A stretch of 64,000 nucleotides of DNA from Ardenticatenaceae bacterium (GTDB taxonomy: Bacteria; Chloroflexota; Anaerolineae; Promineifilales; Promineifilaceae). The notes below the pieces were generated by a model. That model saw only the letters and a list, made by a program, of their open reading frames with translations, searched no databases and was not told the DNA's origin. Shown in pieces: positions 1 to 9,964 of this stretch (the stretch's first letter is position 1; each line of letters starts with the position of its first letter). The translations under genes and the position numbers were made by a program. The stretch lies in assembly GCA_020634565.1 (NCBI GenBank), contig JACKBN010000004.1, positions 310,001 to 374,000 of the forward strand, read 5' to 3'.

Positions 1-281
1 GCGCTGTGGTTGGCGGTAAGGGCCACAATGGGTGTGTCGGAAAAATTGGGCAAACTGCGCAGACGGGTCGTAATTTCGCGTCCGTCCATGTTGGGCAGAT
101 TGATATCCATCAAGATGAGGTTGGGGTGGTGTTCACGGGCCATGGAAATGCCCTCCAACCCATCGGCAGCGACGACAACATGGTAGCCTTTGTTATCTAG
201 CACACGCTGGACAAGACGGCGGCTAGCAGGATCATCTTCTATATACAAGATTTTTGCATTTGGAGATGTTGCTTTGGTCAT
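1..281 (-). CDS. Response regulator receiver protein, N-terminal part (cut by window edge)
   Basis: An open frame reads leftwards from an ATG at 279-281 to the window edge without a stop, giving about 93 residues. The translation has the CheY-type receiver layout: a beta-1 stretch KILYIEDDPASRR with the acidic pair, the phospho-acceptor Asp in LILMDINLPNMDG, and the switch Thr in PIVALTANH. No output domain is visible before the edge, so it may be a single-domain regulator or the start of a larger one. It lies downstream, in the same direction, of the signalling genes to its right, but a terminator-like hairpin (421-459) separates it from them. Family call is secure; the partner kinase is unknown. 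Confidence 0.85.
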   Translation of the reverse strand, partial: MTKATSPNAKILYIEDDPASRRLVQRVLDNKGYHVVVAADGLEGISMAREHHPNLILMDINLPNMDGREITTRLRSLPNFSDTPIVALTANHS

Positions 282-420
282 AAAACTATTGATGCTTTGC
301 TCTAGTTTAGATGCTTACGATTATTGTGCCATACATATTAAGATTTGTGCAATGCACATTGTGGCTTTTAATTGTTATTAGGACAAGTGGATAGAATAAG
401 GCGTTTGTACTGTAAACGCG

Positions 421-459
421 AAAGAAGGGCAAAATATAGTTCATATTTCACCCTTCTTT
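421..459 (-). terminator. Hairpin terminator after the threonine synthase-receiver gene
   Basis: AAAGAAGGG at 421-429 pairs with CCCTTCTTT at 451-459, and an inner AAATAT/ATATTT pairing extends the stem. Read on the minus strand it follows the stop of the gene ending at 487 by about 27 bases and ends in T-rich sequence. The rest of the 282-486 gap is AT-rich and holds the presumed promoter of the receiver gene at the left edge, but I saw no clear promoter boxes. Confidence 0.6.
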
Positions 460-486
460 TATGTTTTGGGATTGATCTTCCGTTGT

Positions 487-2205
487 TTAAGGTAACGCTT
501 TTTGAATGTCGTTCAGGAGGTCAGAGTCCATAAAGGAACCTTTTTGCAACAGTGCCTTTATTTGTCCATCTAGTCGATCTTTCTCATCTTCGGTTAGTTC
601 TTTGGCTGTAATGACAATGATTGGCGTGTCTTTCAATGTGGGGTCAGCTTTCATGGCTTCAACCACGCCAAAGCCATCGAGCTCAGGCATCATCAGGTCC
701 AAAATGACGAGGTTCGGACGTGTTTCCTGAATGAGGCGTAAGCCTGCCTGCCCATCTTGCGCCTCGTCAATATGGAAGTCGCCCTGGGCTTGCAGAATGC
801 GGCGAATCAGCCGTGAAGCGTCCTGGTTGTCTTCAACGATGGTGATGCGCTGTACACGGCTGTCCAGCTCTTCCAGGGCTGTGAGCAGCCCTTCTTCACG
901 GCTGCGGTTGGCTTTGGCCAGTTCGCTCGTATCGGGCAAGGTCATGTCTCGCGTGTAATGCTCGCCGATGATATGTTTTTCCACGGGGAAGGTATGGCCG
1001 GAGCAGTTGATGACGACCGTTTCGTGGGGCTGGATTTTCCCTTCACGAATTAATTTGAACAGACCGGCGAAGGTAACGGCCGTTGCCGGTTCCACCGAAA
1101 TCCCATCCATTTTAGCGACTAAATGCAGCGCATTAAACGCCGCCACATCGGTAATTGCGTCAATTGTGCCGCCATTTTCCAGGATAAGCTCGCGCAGCAC
1201 CTCGTACGCTTCGCCAGGAGCACCCGTCGCCAGCGTGGAAATATCTGTACGCGGTTCCTTCACATTTTCGGCGACGGCCAACCCTTTGTGGAAGGAGCGG
1301 GCCATGGGGGCGCAGCCGCTGGTTTGAAAACAGGCCAGCTTCGGCAGCTTAGACACCAGTCCCAACCGCTTCAATTCAGCAAAGCCTTTCATGACCCCCA
1401 CTGGTCCCAACCCGCCACTAACGGATTGTAAATACCAGTCCGGTACTTTCCAGGGCCAGCGACTGCCGTTGAGAACGCTCATATCTTGCCCAGCTTCAAT
1501 GTTGCCTAGCTGCTCTGCAATCTCAAACGCCAGGGTTTTCATCGCTTCTTTAGCGGCAATACCCTTCACGCCCCGGTCGAGGAACAGATTTTTGCTGGCG
1601 GCAAACTCTGCGGCTACGCGTTTTGCCTCGTCGTAGGTGCCAGCGACTTTGATCACCTCTGAACCGTAAAGAGCCACTTCGCGCATCTTGTCGGCGGGAA
1701 CAGAGCTGGTGACAAAAACCCAAAGCTTGATGCCGGCCCGGGCGCTGTAAGCGGAGTAGGCAATAGCCACATTGCCGGTAGAGGCCACCACTGCTTCTTT
1801 AATGCCTGCTTCCTTCATGGCGCTGATGCCAATGGCCGCCTGCCGATCCTTGAAAGAGCCCGTGGGGCCTTGACGCTCATCTTTAATGTAGATATTGGGA
1901 TGTCCCAGCATGAGGCCCAGGTTGTGTGCCTTCAGCAGCGGTGTCCAGCCCTCACCAAAAGTGACAATGTTTTCATTGCTCTTTAGCGGGAGCAGTTCAC
2001 GGTAACGCCATAAACTGGCTCCGCGTCCATCAAGCTGGCGTAGCCATTCGTGGCCGCGCTGGGCCAGATGGGCGTTTGGCTGCTGGGGATGGGTTAACTC
2101 ATATTCGGCGTCCAGCCAGTCCTTGTTACAGGTGGGGCAGGTTGGTAACGGCCGTTCGTATTCATGTTTCGCGCCACAGGCACGACAGACAATCGTAAAG
2201 TTCAT
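487..2205 (-). CDS. Threonine synthase-like PLP enzyme fused to a C-terminal receiver domain
   Basis: Residues 1-430 are a fold-type II PLP enzyme of the threonine synthase family (O-phosphohomoserine to threonine). There is an N-terminal zinc-ribbon-like CRACG...CPTC motif, the PLP lysine in GPTGSFKDRQ (about K119), the VASTGNVA motif, and a glycine-rich phosphate loop SGGLGPVG. Residues about 455-570 are a complete CheY-like receiver: ITIVEDNQDASR, phospho-acceptor Asp about 503 in LVILDLMMPELDG, and switch Thr plus Lys-like end in IIVITAKE. The frame can open at 2244, but ATG 2203-2205 is preferred because GAGGAG lies 8-9 bases upstream and the zinc motif follows directly. The gene follows the big histidine kinase. 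The fusion is unusual for this enzyme; the receiver may regulate it, or the PLP domain may have been recruited for signalling. Confidence 0.88.
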   Translation of the reverse strand: MNFTIVCRACGAKHEYERPLPTCPTCNKDWLDAEYELTHPQQPNAHLAQRGHEWLRQLDGRGASLWRYRELLPLKSNENIVTFGEGWTPLLKAHNLGLMLGHPNIYIKDERQGPTGSFKDRQAAIGISAMKEAGIKEAVVASTGNVAIAYSAYSARAGIKLWVFVTSSVPADKMREVALYGSEVIKVAGTYDEAKRVAAEFAASKNLFLDRGVKGIAAKEAMKTLAFEIAEQLGNIEAGQDMSVLNGSRWPWKVPDWYLQSVSGGLGPVGVMKGFAELKRLGLVSKLPKLACFQTSGCAPMARSFHKGLAVAENVKEPRTDISTLATGAPGEAYEVLRELILENGGTIDAITDVAAFNALHLVAKMDGISVEPATAVTFAGLFKLIREGKIQPHETVVINCSGHTFPVEKHIIGEHYTRDMTLPDTSELAKANRSREEGLLTALEELDSRVQRITIVEDNQDASRLIRRILQAQGDFHIDEAQDGQAGLRLIQETRPNLVILDLMMPELDGFGVVEAMKADPTLKDTPIIVITAKELTEDEKDRLDGQIKALLQKGSFMDSDLLNDIQKALP

Positions 2206-2273
2206 AGTAGTAATCTCCTCGATTGGGTTGGCTAAGTTGGCCACAAACAGCTAAAAGTACCCATACATCTTCT

Positions 2274-5200
2274 TTAGCCTACCAAGTCGATGGTAGATGA
2301 TTCGAGGGTTAGCTCTGTTGGCTCGTTGGTTTGTGAAACCGGCAATACAACGTGGAATGTTGTACCCTTCTCCGGTTGACTCGTAAAATTAATGGTGCCC
2401 TGGTGCATTTCCACAAGCCATTTGGTGATGGGCAAACCAAGCCCGGTACCGCTGGCCGTGCGGGTGGTAGAGCTGTCTACCTGCGCAAAGGGCGTGAACA
2501 ATTTATCAAAATCTTCGTGTGCAATACCAATGCCACTGTCTTCCACGATCAGGTGAAGTGTTTTGTCTTCGATGTAAGCTTGGAGTCTGATTTCACCTTC
2601 CTCAGTAAATTTGGCTGCGTTGGATAATAAATTGAGCACAATCTGCCGTAGACGAATGGGATCAACCTCCACATCGGGCAAATCTTCAGGCACATCCCAG
2701 ACAAAGTTGACCTCACTGTTGATCAGGCTGCGCATGGTATCACGCGTGGGGCCGATTGCTTTGGGCAAGGCTATCGTTTCAAAATTAAGATTCATCTTGC
2801 CTGCTTCAATCTTGGCCATATCCAAAATTTCGTTGATCAGCATGAGCAAGTGCTGGCCATTGGTATAGATCGATTGAAGATCTTCTTCCTGGGCTGTGGT
2901 AATTGGCCCGTCGATTCCTTTGAGGATAACCCGCGAAAAACCGATGATAGAATTTAGCGGTGTGCGCAGTTCATGAGACATATTGGCCAGGAACTGTGTC
3001 TTTAGCTGATCCAGTTCGCGCAGTTCTTCATTTTGCTCTTGTATTTGCTCAAACAGCTGCGCGTTGGCAATTGCCAGACTGGTTTGTGTGGCAATACTGC
3101 GTAAAAGCTGTAGATCGCTCTCGCCATAGGCGTGCGGTTCGTAAGATTGTACGGTAATGAGGCCAAAGGGTATGTTTTCTTTTTGCAACTGCACCCACAA
3201 GGTTGATTGCGGCTGACGATCGCCGTTGAGCAGCGGTAATGCCTGAACCATTGGCGAGTGGGCATCCAGCATTTGGGGCACCATTGCTTGCGTCAAAAAT
3301 TTGTAGATGGGATCATCTGTTTCGATAATGGAAGGATCCAAATAAGTGGGTTCGCCTTCTATTACCGTGAAAACTGGCTCATACAAATTGTGCGTGGTGT
3401 CGTATAGGGCCAGGTGGAAGACGGTGTTGTCCAGCAAGCGACCAACTTCGGCGTAGATGGTTTGAGCCAAAAGGGACAGATCCAGCACGCGCGAGATGTT
3501 AGACTGTACCTGGTTCAGGGTAATCATTTCCTGGGCACGGTGCAGGGCCTCATCCAGCAATTTGACGTTTTCTAGCTGTGTGGTGAGGTGATCGACGATG
3601 GTTTGGGCAAAGAGGAGGTTGGAGTGGGTAAACGGCCGTTCCCCACCCACCGCATCAATCGCCAAATAGCCTAACAATTCCTGCTGACTGGCTGCCGGCA
3701 GAATAAGAGAAGATTCTGCCCCAAACTGGATCACATGCTGCTGAATGGCTTCCTTGGCCACCCTTTCCATGCCTGGGGACAGCTTCAGCGGCTTTTGTTC
3801 CCGGCTGAGCCTTTCAAAAATAGTGTCCCCCAACAGCGGCAGGTGATACGCTTTTTCAAATATTTTGGTATTAGAACTGGCCGCTAACCTGCCTTCGCCT
3901 GCTTCCTTGTCAATCAAAATGAAGCGACACTGGTGGGCTCCGGTATACGCTTGCAGTTCACGCACGGTGATGGCCAAAGCATCATCACGCGTGATCGCCT
4001 GGTTTAGCGCGCGCCCGATGCGGTACAGCAGATCACTTTGGCGCAGCAAGCGTTGGTTCGCCAGAATGGTGCCTGCCTGGTCAGCCAAGGTGCGGATTGG
4101 CTGTAGATCGACGTTGGCAAACGCGTTCGGTAATTTATGCGCCAACGCCAAAGTGCCCAGCCATTCATCATCAATGTAAATGGGGATCATGGCGGCGCCA
4201 TGCCTATGATGCTGGGTGAAAATTCGCAGTGTAAACGGATCAATAATGGGATCTGTTTGGGCATCTGCCACAATGATGATCTCTGCGTTGGTGATTTGAT
4301 CGCTAAAGCTGTACTTTTCTCGCGGAAAACGATGGGTGGGATCAAAGGGAATGTTGTCATCGCTCCAGTAAACGGGCGCGATCAAGTAATCAGGCGCTTT
4401 GGGATCGGCAATGATGACCTGAACGACGTCAGCAATGTTGGCTTCGCGGGCAAAATCAACCAATGTTTTGTAGATTTCGTAAGCATTGGTGGCCTGACCA
4501 ATGCGGCGGCTGGCAGTATACAGACGGTTTGTCTCCGCCAAGTTGAGCTCTGTCTGGGCAAAAAGGTTGGCATTTTCGATAGCAATGGCCAGCTGAGCCG
4601 CCAGACTTTGCAGTACCGTCACGGTTTCATTGGTAAACGCGCCCTGTTCCTTACTTTGCACCGTGAGCGCGCCAATGGTTTTGGTACCGGTTTTTAAGGG
4701 TAAGGCCAATTCGGATTGGGTGTCGGGGAGCAGAGGGTTGGGCTTGAAGGCGGTTGCCTGCTGAACGTTTTGCTCAACGCGCGTTTCACCTGTGGCAACG
4801 GCCGTTCCAATCATGGAACCGCCGCCAATTTCCTGACTGTGCTTGAGCTCGATTTGTAATTTGCCCGCTTCGCCCGTACCGGCACGCAGAACGGCCGTAT
4901 TGCTTTCCTCATCGACCAGGAAGAGGCCCACATAATACAAATTGAAGCGAGAGCGAATGAGCTCCACCACTTCACCGATCAGCTGCTCCCGATCCAGAAT
5001 AGTGCTGGCCGCGCGAGACACTTCGGCCGCCAGGCGCAGCTGGTTGGAATAGGCCCGAGTGGTCTGCACAAACTGGGCATTGTTCAAGGCGCTGCCCATC
5101 TCCCGAATCAGGTCCTGCACAAATGCCTGGTCATCTTCCGGTAGGTTTTGCAAGCCGGGGATGCGAATGCGGCCAAATTGGCTTTCACCCACTTGCAGGG

Positions 5201-6320
5201 GCAAAGCAGGTACTGTCTGAGGTGCCTTTTCTGATTGGGTGCTTTCCAGTTCGCGCACAATGTTGAGGCTGCTTTCATCGGCGCGGGCCCGAATGGTGGC
5301 TTCTGGCGTGTTCCAGATGCTGTCCAAATAACGGCCGTGCAAAATTTCCAGTTCGTGGGCACGCTGTTGGGTTTCGTTGAGCAAATATAAGTTATGCCAC
5401 AGCGCCGCCAGGTTTTGGGCAAAGGTGCGCACCAGAATCAAATACTCTTCGTAGCTTTCGGTATCGAGATTTTCGTGGTTGGCGACCAGCCCACCCAAAA
5501 GATGCTGCCCCACGCGCAAAATAATGCCGACTACCAGACCATCGCCACCGCTTTCTGTTTCATACACCCGCACGGATTCGCCTTCTTTGTTGTAGGCGTT
5601 GGTCAGGAGTTCGGCCGTTTCGGCGGTGGCGGTGTCGCCCTGTTGCAAAAAGGGTGCGGTGGTTGTGATAACGCGCCAGGATTCTGGCACGTTTAGCGCC
5701 TCAAACAGGGTCACATGGGTAATATCCAGCGCCTGGCAAATACCGGAAACGGCCTGACTAAGCAGCGCCGCTTCATCATTGGTTTGGCTCAACCGGGCGT
5801 TCAGCTGCAAAATCTGGTTCAGATTGTCGTTGCGCTGCTTTTGTGCCTCATGCAGAGAGATTTGACGGTCTAATTGGGCGTGGAGGGCTTGCTGCAGGGC
5901 CAACTGCGCAGTTTCCTGAAACCGCTGCTGCACAATTTCGCGGGCGCTGGCCAGTTTTCCCAGAAAATGAACCTGGAAGTCGTTGAGGCGGCGCAGCACG
6001 GCCGTTTCTGCTTCGGCTTGAACAGTGCGGTACAGGGCGCGCATCATCTGCGATGCGGTGATCATCGCCATGCCTTGTTCAGCTAGCTGAGTGGCAACGG
6101 CCGTAATATCCGTCTCGTTTGCTTCAAAGGCCAAATATTGCTGCACTGTGGCCACCAACTGCTCAGCAACCTGCTGACCGCGCCGGGGCGATGTGAGTAC
6201 ACCGCGATTATCAATGGCGTGGCGCACAAAAGCATTGTTTAGGGCGGCTTCCAAAACCGACGTTTCGATCCCTAAACCGGCTTCTGTTTGGGTGGTGACC
6301 TTTTCTTGCTCTTGCATCAT
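2274..6320 (-). CDS. Sensor histidine kinase with about five GAF domains
   Basis: A 1348-residue soluble kinase with no obvious membrane segment. After a helical N-terminal domain (about 20-165) come GAF-like modules at about 170-320, 427-580, 598-760, 758-930 and 930-1090. The second and others carry the LYYVGLFLVDE and ELALPLKTGTKTIGALTVQS type strands of GAF domains. A HisKA domain follows with the phospho-His in FLANMSHELRTPLNSIIGF (about 1115). The HATPase_c domain has NLLSNAAKFT, VEDSGIGI and GTGLGLPI boxes. No receiver is attached, but the next gene downstream has one fused to threonine synthase, and single receiver proteins flank the cluster. The start overlaps the stop of the upstream methyltransferase (ATGATG), indicating translational coupling. 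Ligands of the GAF domains cannot be read from the sequence. Confidence 0.93.
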   Translation of the reverse strand: MMQEQEKVTTQTEAGLGIETSVLEAALNNAFVRHAIDNRGVLTSPRRGQQVAEQLVATVQQYLAFEANETDITAVATQLAEQGMAMITASQMMRALYRTVQAEAETAVLRRLNDFQVHFLGKLASAREIVQQRFQETAQLALQQALHAQLDRQISLHEAQKQRNDNLNQILQLNARLSQTNDEAALLSQAVSGICQALDITHVTLFEALNVPESWRVITTTAPFLQQGDTATAETAELLTNAYNKEGESVRVYETESGGDGLVVGIILRVGQHLLGGLVANHENLDTESYEEYLILVRTFAQNLAALWHNLYLLNETQQRAHELEILHGRYLDSIWNTPEATIRARADESSLNIVRELESTQSEKAPQTVPALPLQVGESQFGRIRIPGLQNLPEDDQAFVQDLIREMGSALNNAQFVQTTRAYSNQLRLAAEVSRAASTILDREQLIGEVVELIRSRFNLYYVGLFLVDEESNTAVLRAGTGEAGKLQIELKHSQEIGGGSMIGTAVATGETRVEQNVQQATAFKPNPLLPDTQSELALPLKTGTKTIGALTVQSKEQGAFTNETVTVLQSLAAQLAIAIENANLFAQTELNLAETNRLYTASRRIGQATNAYEIYKTLVDFAREANIADVVQVIIADPKAPDYLIAPVYWSDDNIPFDPTHRFPREKYSFSDQITNAEIIIVADAQTDPIIDPFTLRIFTQHHRHGAAMIPIYIDDEWLGTLALAHKLPNAFANVDLQPIRTLADQAGTILANQRLLRQSDLLYRIGRALNQAITRDDALAITVRELQAYTGAHQCRFILIDKEAGEGRLAASSNTKIFEKAYHLPLLGDTIFERLSREQKPLKLSPGMERVAKEAIQQHVIQFGAESSLILPAASQQELLGYLAIDAVGGERPFTHSNLLFAQTIVDHLTTQLENVKLLDEALHRAQEMITLNQVQSNISRVLDLSLLAQTIYAEVGRLLDNTVFHLALYDTTHNLYEPVFTVIEGEPTYLDPSIIETDDPIYKFLTQAMVPQMLDAHSPMVQALPLLNGDRQPQSTLWVQLQKENIPFGLITVQSYEPHAYGESDLQLLRSIATQTSLAIANAQLFEQIQEQNEELRELDQLKTQFLANMSHELRTPLNSIIGFSRVILKGIDGPITTAQEEDLQSIYTNGQHLLMLINEILDMAKIEAGKMNLNFETIALPKAIGPTRDTMRSLINSEVNFVWDVPEDLPDVEVDPIRLRQIVLNLLSNAAKFTEEGEIRLQAYIEDKTLHLIVEDSGIGIAHEDFDKLFTPFAQVDSSTTRTASGTGLGLPITKWLVEMHQGTINFTSQPEKGTTFHVVLPVSQTNEPTELTLESSTIDLVG

Positions 6321-7147
6321 TGATCCTGCTTCAACAAAAAGGCGGCGTAAAATGCCATGTTGATTCCCTCACCATCTTCTTTGGTGATGAAATCATCGGG
6401 CAATCCTAAAAACTGGGTGATTGGCTCCACCAGGCTGGGATGCCACGGATCAAGCATTTCCACGGAATCGGCCAGCGTATTGAGTTCAACGGGCAGCTGA
6501 GCCTGACGGCACAAATCCTGGAAACGATAATAATTTTCTGGCTCTTCCATTGTGCCGTGTGTCTGGAAGACCAAAAACAGTTTCGAGCCGGCAGGTGCCC
6601 ATTCGTAAAATGTTTGCGCCATGTGCCGGACATCCGCTTCCGGCATAAAAAGTTGGATGCCGTTCAGACCTATGGCCACCGGTTTGTCCATGTGAATGAG
6701 TTTGAGTACTTCTGGCGCACGCACAATCGCTTCTGGTTCACGGCCGTTGCCCCGAATATAGGCAATGGTTTCATGATCGCTGAACAGACTACGGCCGTAA
6801 CTCACTGCCACCGGGTTAATGTCGCTGTACACAATGCGGCAGTCAGGGGCAAAGGCGTGAATATGATCATCCGAGGGCATGCCGGAGGCGATGTCCAGAA
6901 ATTGAGTGAAGCCTTCTTTGTAGAGGATATGAGCGGCTTCCTGAATAAAAGCTCGGCGCAGCCGCACCCATTTTTGCAAAGAGGGTAAGATTTTGAGCAT
7001 TTCTGTCGCCGCCTGCCGATCCACTTCAAAATTGGCTGTACCGCCTACCATGAAGTCAAAAATGCGGGCTACATTGGGTACCGAAGTGTCCAAAAAAATG
7101 GAGCTGCTGGATCTGTGGTGGCTGTCTGTTGCGATTGAGTTTGTCAT
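6317..7147 (-). CDS. SAM-dependent methyltransferase of the PF04672 (DUF574) type
   Basis: A 276-residue protein with the family signature DTSVPNVARIFDFMVGGTAN near residue 20, followed by EVDRQAA. A Rossmann SAM site is seen as FLDIASGMPSDDHIH, with the acidic strand-2 end VYSDINPVAV. This family is known mainly from Actinobacteria, and its substrates are largely undefined. The gene sits between two GAF sensor genes, with four-base overlaps at both ends, so it is made together with them. Methylation of a signalling partner is an attractive guess but has no direct support. Family confident, function unknown. Confidence 0.85.
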   Translation of the reverse strand: MTNSIATDSHHRSSSSIFLDTSVPNVARIFDFMVGGTANFEVDRQAATEMLKILPSLQKWVRLRRAFIQEAAHILYKEGFTQFLDIASGMPSDDHIHAFAPDCRIVYSDINPVAVSYGRSLFSDHETIAYIRGNGREPEAIVRAPEVLKLIHMDKPVAIGLNGIQLFMPEADVRHMAQTFYEWAPAGSKLFLVFQTHGTMEEPENYYRFQDLCRQAQLPVELNTLADSVEMLDPWHPSLVEPITQFLGLPDDFITKEDGEGINMAFYAAFLLKQDQ

Positions 7148-9957
7148 GATTCCTGTGTTTGTCTACCTAGCTGAAGCTCAACGGCCGTTCCATTCAGCTG
7201 TTGAGACAAAGCGCGTAAGCCAATACCTACAATCGTTTCCACATCGGCGGATTGGTGCAGTTGGGCGCTGATCTCATTCAGATAAAGTTGCCGCTGGGCG
7301 CGGGATTCAGCTCTTGCTAGCAGCTGGGCATTTTGGATGGCTACAGCCAGCTGGTCGCCCATGATCTGCAAGGCGGCGATCAAATCCGGCGAAAATAGGC
7401 CCGGCGTATCGCTTTGTACCGTGAGCGCCCCGATTGTTTCGCCGCGCACGCGCAGCGGCAGGGCCAATTCAGAGCGGGTATCGGGCAAGTGGGGGTTCGG
7501 CAACCATTCCGGGTCACTGGTTACATCATGGGTGATGCGGGGATGACCATCATTGGTGGCCCCACCGATGAGCGATTGGCCACCTACTTGCAGCTGGCGT
7601 TTGGCCGCAATTTGCGCTTTACCCGCAGCACCCGTAGCGGCTTTTAGCACGGCAAAATCATCTTCTACCAGGAACAACCCCACGTAATACAGTTCAAATC
7701 GACTCTTGATGAGGTCTACTGCTTGTTGCGTAAGGGATTTCAAATCCAGAATGCTGGTTGCGCTGGCTGAGATTTCGGCGGCCGTTTGCATTTGCAGGCG
7801 CTGTTCCGATTGGATGGTTAGCGCATTTTGGATCGCTTCTAGCTGAAGCATGTTGTTGATGGAGATGGCCAGCGCACCGGCTATCGTGGTGAGCAGCTGA
7901 ATATCTCGTTCGCTAAACGGCTCCAAATTTTGTAGGGAAAGGATGCCAATGAGTCGGTTGGTGACGATAAGCGGAATGCCCAACCAATATTCGTAATAAT
8001 CGGCCGTTTTACCAACCTGGAAAGAGTTGAATTTGGCCTGATTCTCTGGGGTGGAATGGATATGGAGCGTTTCTCTGGTTCGGGCTACGTGACCACTAAA
8101 ACCGGTTCCCACTGGCAGTGGGGGAATATTAGACAGGTCAATTTCTTCGCCGTAATCATATAAATAAAGCCAGTTGAGGTGCTTTTGATCGTCTGCCAGC
8201 AAAAAGATGGCCAGACCAGTGGCTTCAACCAGAGAAAGAATTTCACGTCGGGTGGCTTTAAACACTCGCTTAAGGTTGGGGGCTTCGGAGAGGGAAAGGC
8301 TGAGCCGGTTCAGGGAGCTAAGCTGAGCCACCCGAGCTTGTGTTTCTGAGGTGAGGGTAGCATTGGCCAGGGAAACGGCCGTTTCGTTAGCCATTGCCTG
8401 CGCTAATTGAATCTCATTGTCAGAGAACGCCGCCTGGGCCTCCCCGCGCAGCAGACGAACAAGCCCCCAGGTGGTGCCACCCTGAATCAGCGGCACATCG
8501 AGGTAGCTGTGTTGCCCGATAGTTTGCAGCCAATTCCGTTCGCTGGCATCCAGATTATCATCGTTTAGTCGCCACACCTTGGGCTGACCAGATTCCAAAG
8601 CTTTGCGCATCCCATCATGGCTGCCCAGACTTTGCGTCGTCAAATCCAGGGCGTACTGGTTCACGGTGCCACTGCTAATGTCGTAGACAAAATCAACCTG
8701 AGCCGTAATCGCTTCTTCTACCCGGTCCCAGGAGTAAATGATGCAGCGAGAAGCGTGCAGCCACGTAGTAAGCGCCCGCGCCGCCCGACGATACAGCTCG
8801 CCCACATCAATCGTGCTGGAGAGCAGCGAATTGTATTCATACAAAATGCGCGTTTCGTTCAGGCGGGATTCTGTGCGGGCAAACAGGCGGGCATTGTCAA
8901 TATTGATACCGATCTGGTTGGCAATGATTTGCAAAATGACCACATCTTCTTTGGAGAAAATACCTGGTTGGTCACCCTGAACATCCAGCACCCCCAACAG
9001 TTCACCCCGGGCAACCAGGGGCAGCGCCAGCTCGGCGCGGGTGTTGGGTAAAAAGGGTTCCTCTTTGTAAGTAACGTCGTTTTGCACATCATCCACAATG
9101 CGGGGCTCGCGGTGCAGCGCGGCCCAGCCCACAATCGAATGGTTGTCTATTGGCAGTTTGTATTGCAGGTTTACCAGATCAACATGGGCGTCGGTCGCGA
9201 CTTCGCGCAAGTGCAGCATTTTTTTGTGGGAGTCGGCCAGAAAAATGGAGACGTGATAGAAGTTAAATTGCGATTTGAGCAGTAGAGTCGTTTCTCGCAG
9301 CAGCTGGGGCAGGTCAAGTGAACTGGCTCCCTTTTCAGCGACTTCCGCACCAAACTGGAGCTGTTGGGCACGTCTTTCTAGCAAGTTGCTTTGCGTGAGC
9401 AGTTCACTAGCCAACAGTTTGGAATTGCGCAGGGCGTTTTGCAAAAAATTGGCTGTGGCCCAGGAAACCACGCTGATGCCCAAACAGGTCACCACATATT
9501 CTACGAGCGCCAGTATGGGGAAAGCGCCAGAGAGGACGTAGAATGAGGAAACGGCCGTAAGCGTCACCGCACTATAAAGAACCGAAGCCCGCACCGAATC
9601 CAGCGTGGCAATGGCCACCACTGAAATCAGCATGAGATAGGGGAAAAATAAGTTGCGGGTTGTGGTAATGAGGAGAGCAAAAAAAATAAGGTTGAGAATA
9701 CTAAAAAAAATGTGGGCTGCTAATCGTATGCGGCCTGAACGCACGATCCACAGACACACCAGCCCAAAGAGCAGAGAAGTGATTGCCTGGTTTATGGCAA
9801 TGGCACGGGTGATCTCAGTTGGTTGAACAATCTCAATAGAAGCCCGGATGAGGCTTAGCACGGTTAAAACAAGGATGAGCCCCTGTAAAACGGCACCCTT
9901 CCGCTGGATTTCCGGATCATCGGTATTGATTTTGAGAAGGTTCGATGAAGCAAACAT
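7144..9957 (-). CDS. Membrane multi-GAF sensor protein without output domain
   Basis: A 937-residue protein. About six hydrophobic segments lie in the first 175 residues (for example AITSLLFGLVCLWIV and LAAHIFFSILNLIFFALLI). Four GAF-type modules then fill the rest. The first and last have the FYHVSIFLAD / LYYVGLFLVED strands and the repeated ELALPLVARGELLGVLDVQ-type core. There is no HisKA, HATPase, GGDEF or other output domain; the protein ends just after the last GAF helix. It lies 7 bases behind a single receiver gene and overlaps the methyltransferase gene by four bases. It may act as a sensor subunit for the five-GAF kinase made from the same transcript, which is inference. Confidence 0.85.
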   Translation of the reverse strand: MFASSNLLKINTDDPEIQRKGAVLQGLILVLTVLSLIRASIEIVQPTEITRAIAINQAITSLLFGLVCLWIVRSGRIRLAAHIFFSILNLIFFALLITTTRNLFFPYLMLISVVAIATLDSVRASVLYSAVTLTAVSSFYVLSGAFPILALVEYVVTCLGISVVSWATANFLQNALRNSKLLASELLTQSNLLERRAQQLQFGAEVAEKGASSLDLPQLLRETTLLLKSQFNFYHVSIFLADSHKKMLHLREVATDAHVDLVNLQYKLPIDNHSIVGWAALHREPRIVDDVQNDVTYKEEPFLPNTRAELALPLVARGELLGVLDVQGDQPGIFSKEDVVILQIIANQIGINIDNARLFARTESRLNETRILYEYNSLLSSTIDVGELYRRAARALTTWLHASRCIIYSWDRVEEAITAQVDFVYDISSGTVNQYALDLTTQSLGSHDGMRKALESGQPKVWRLNDDNLDASERNWLQTIGQHSYLDVPLIQGGTTWGLVRLLRGEAQAAFSDNEIQLAQAMANETAVSLANATLTSETQARVAQLSSLNRLSLSLSEAPNLKRVFKATRREILSLVEATGLAIFLLADDQKHLNWLYLYDYGEEIDLSNIPPLPVGTGFSGHVARTRETLHIHSTPENQAKFNSFQVGKTADYYEYWLGIPLIVTNRLIGILSLQNLEPFSERDIQLLTTIAGALAISINNMLQLEAIQNALTIQSEQRLQMQTAAEISASATSILDLKSLTQQAVDLIKSRFELYYVGLFLVEDDFAVLKAATGAAGKAQIAAKRQLQVGGQSLIGGATNDGHPRITHDVTSDPEWLPNPHLPDTRSELALPLRVRGETIGALTVQSDTPGLFSPDLIAALQIMGDQLAVAIQNAQLLARAESRAQRQLYLNEISAQLHQSADVETIVGIGLRALSQQLNGTAVELQLGRQTQES

Positions 9958-9964
9958 GATGGGG

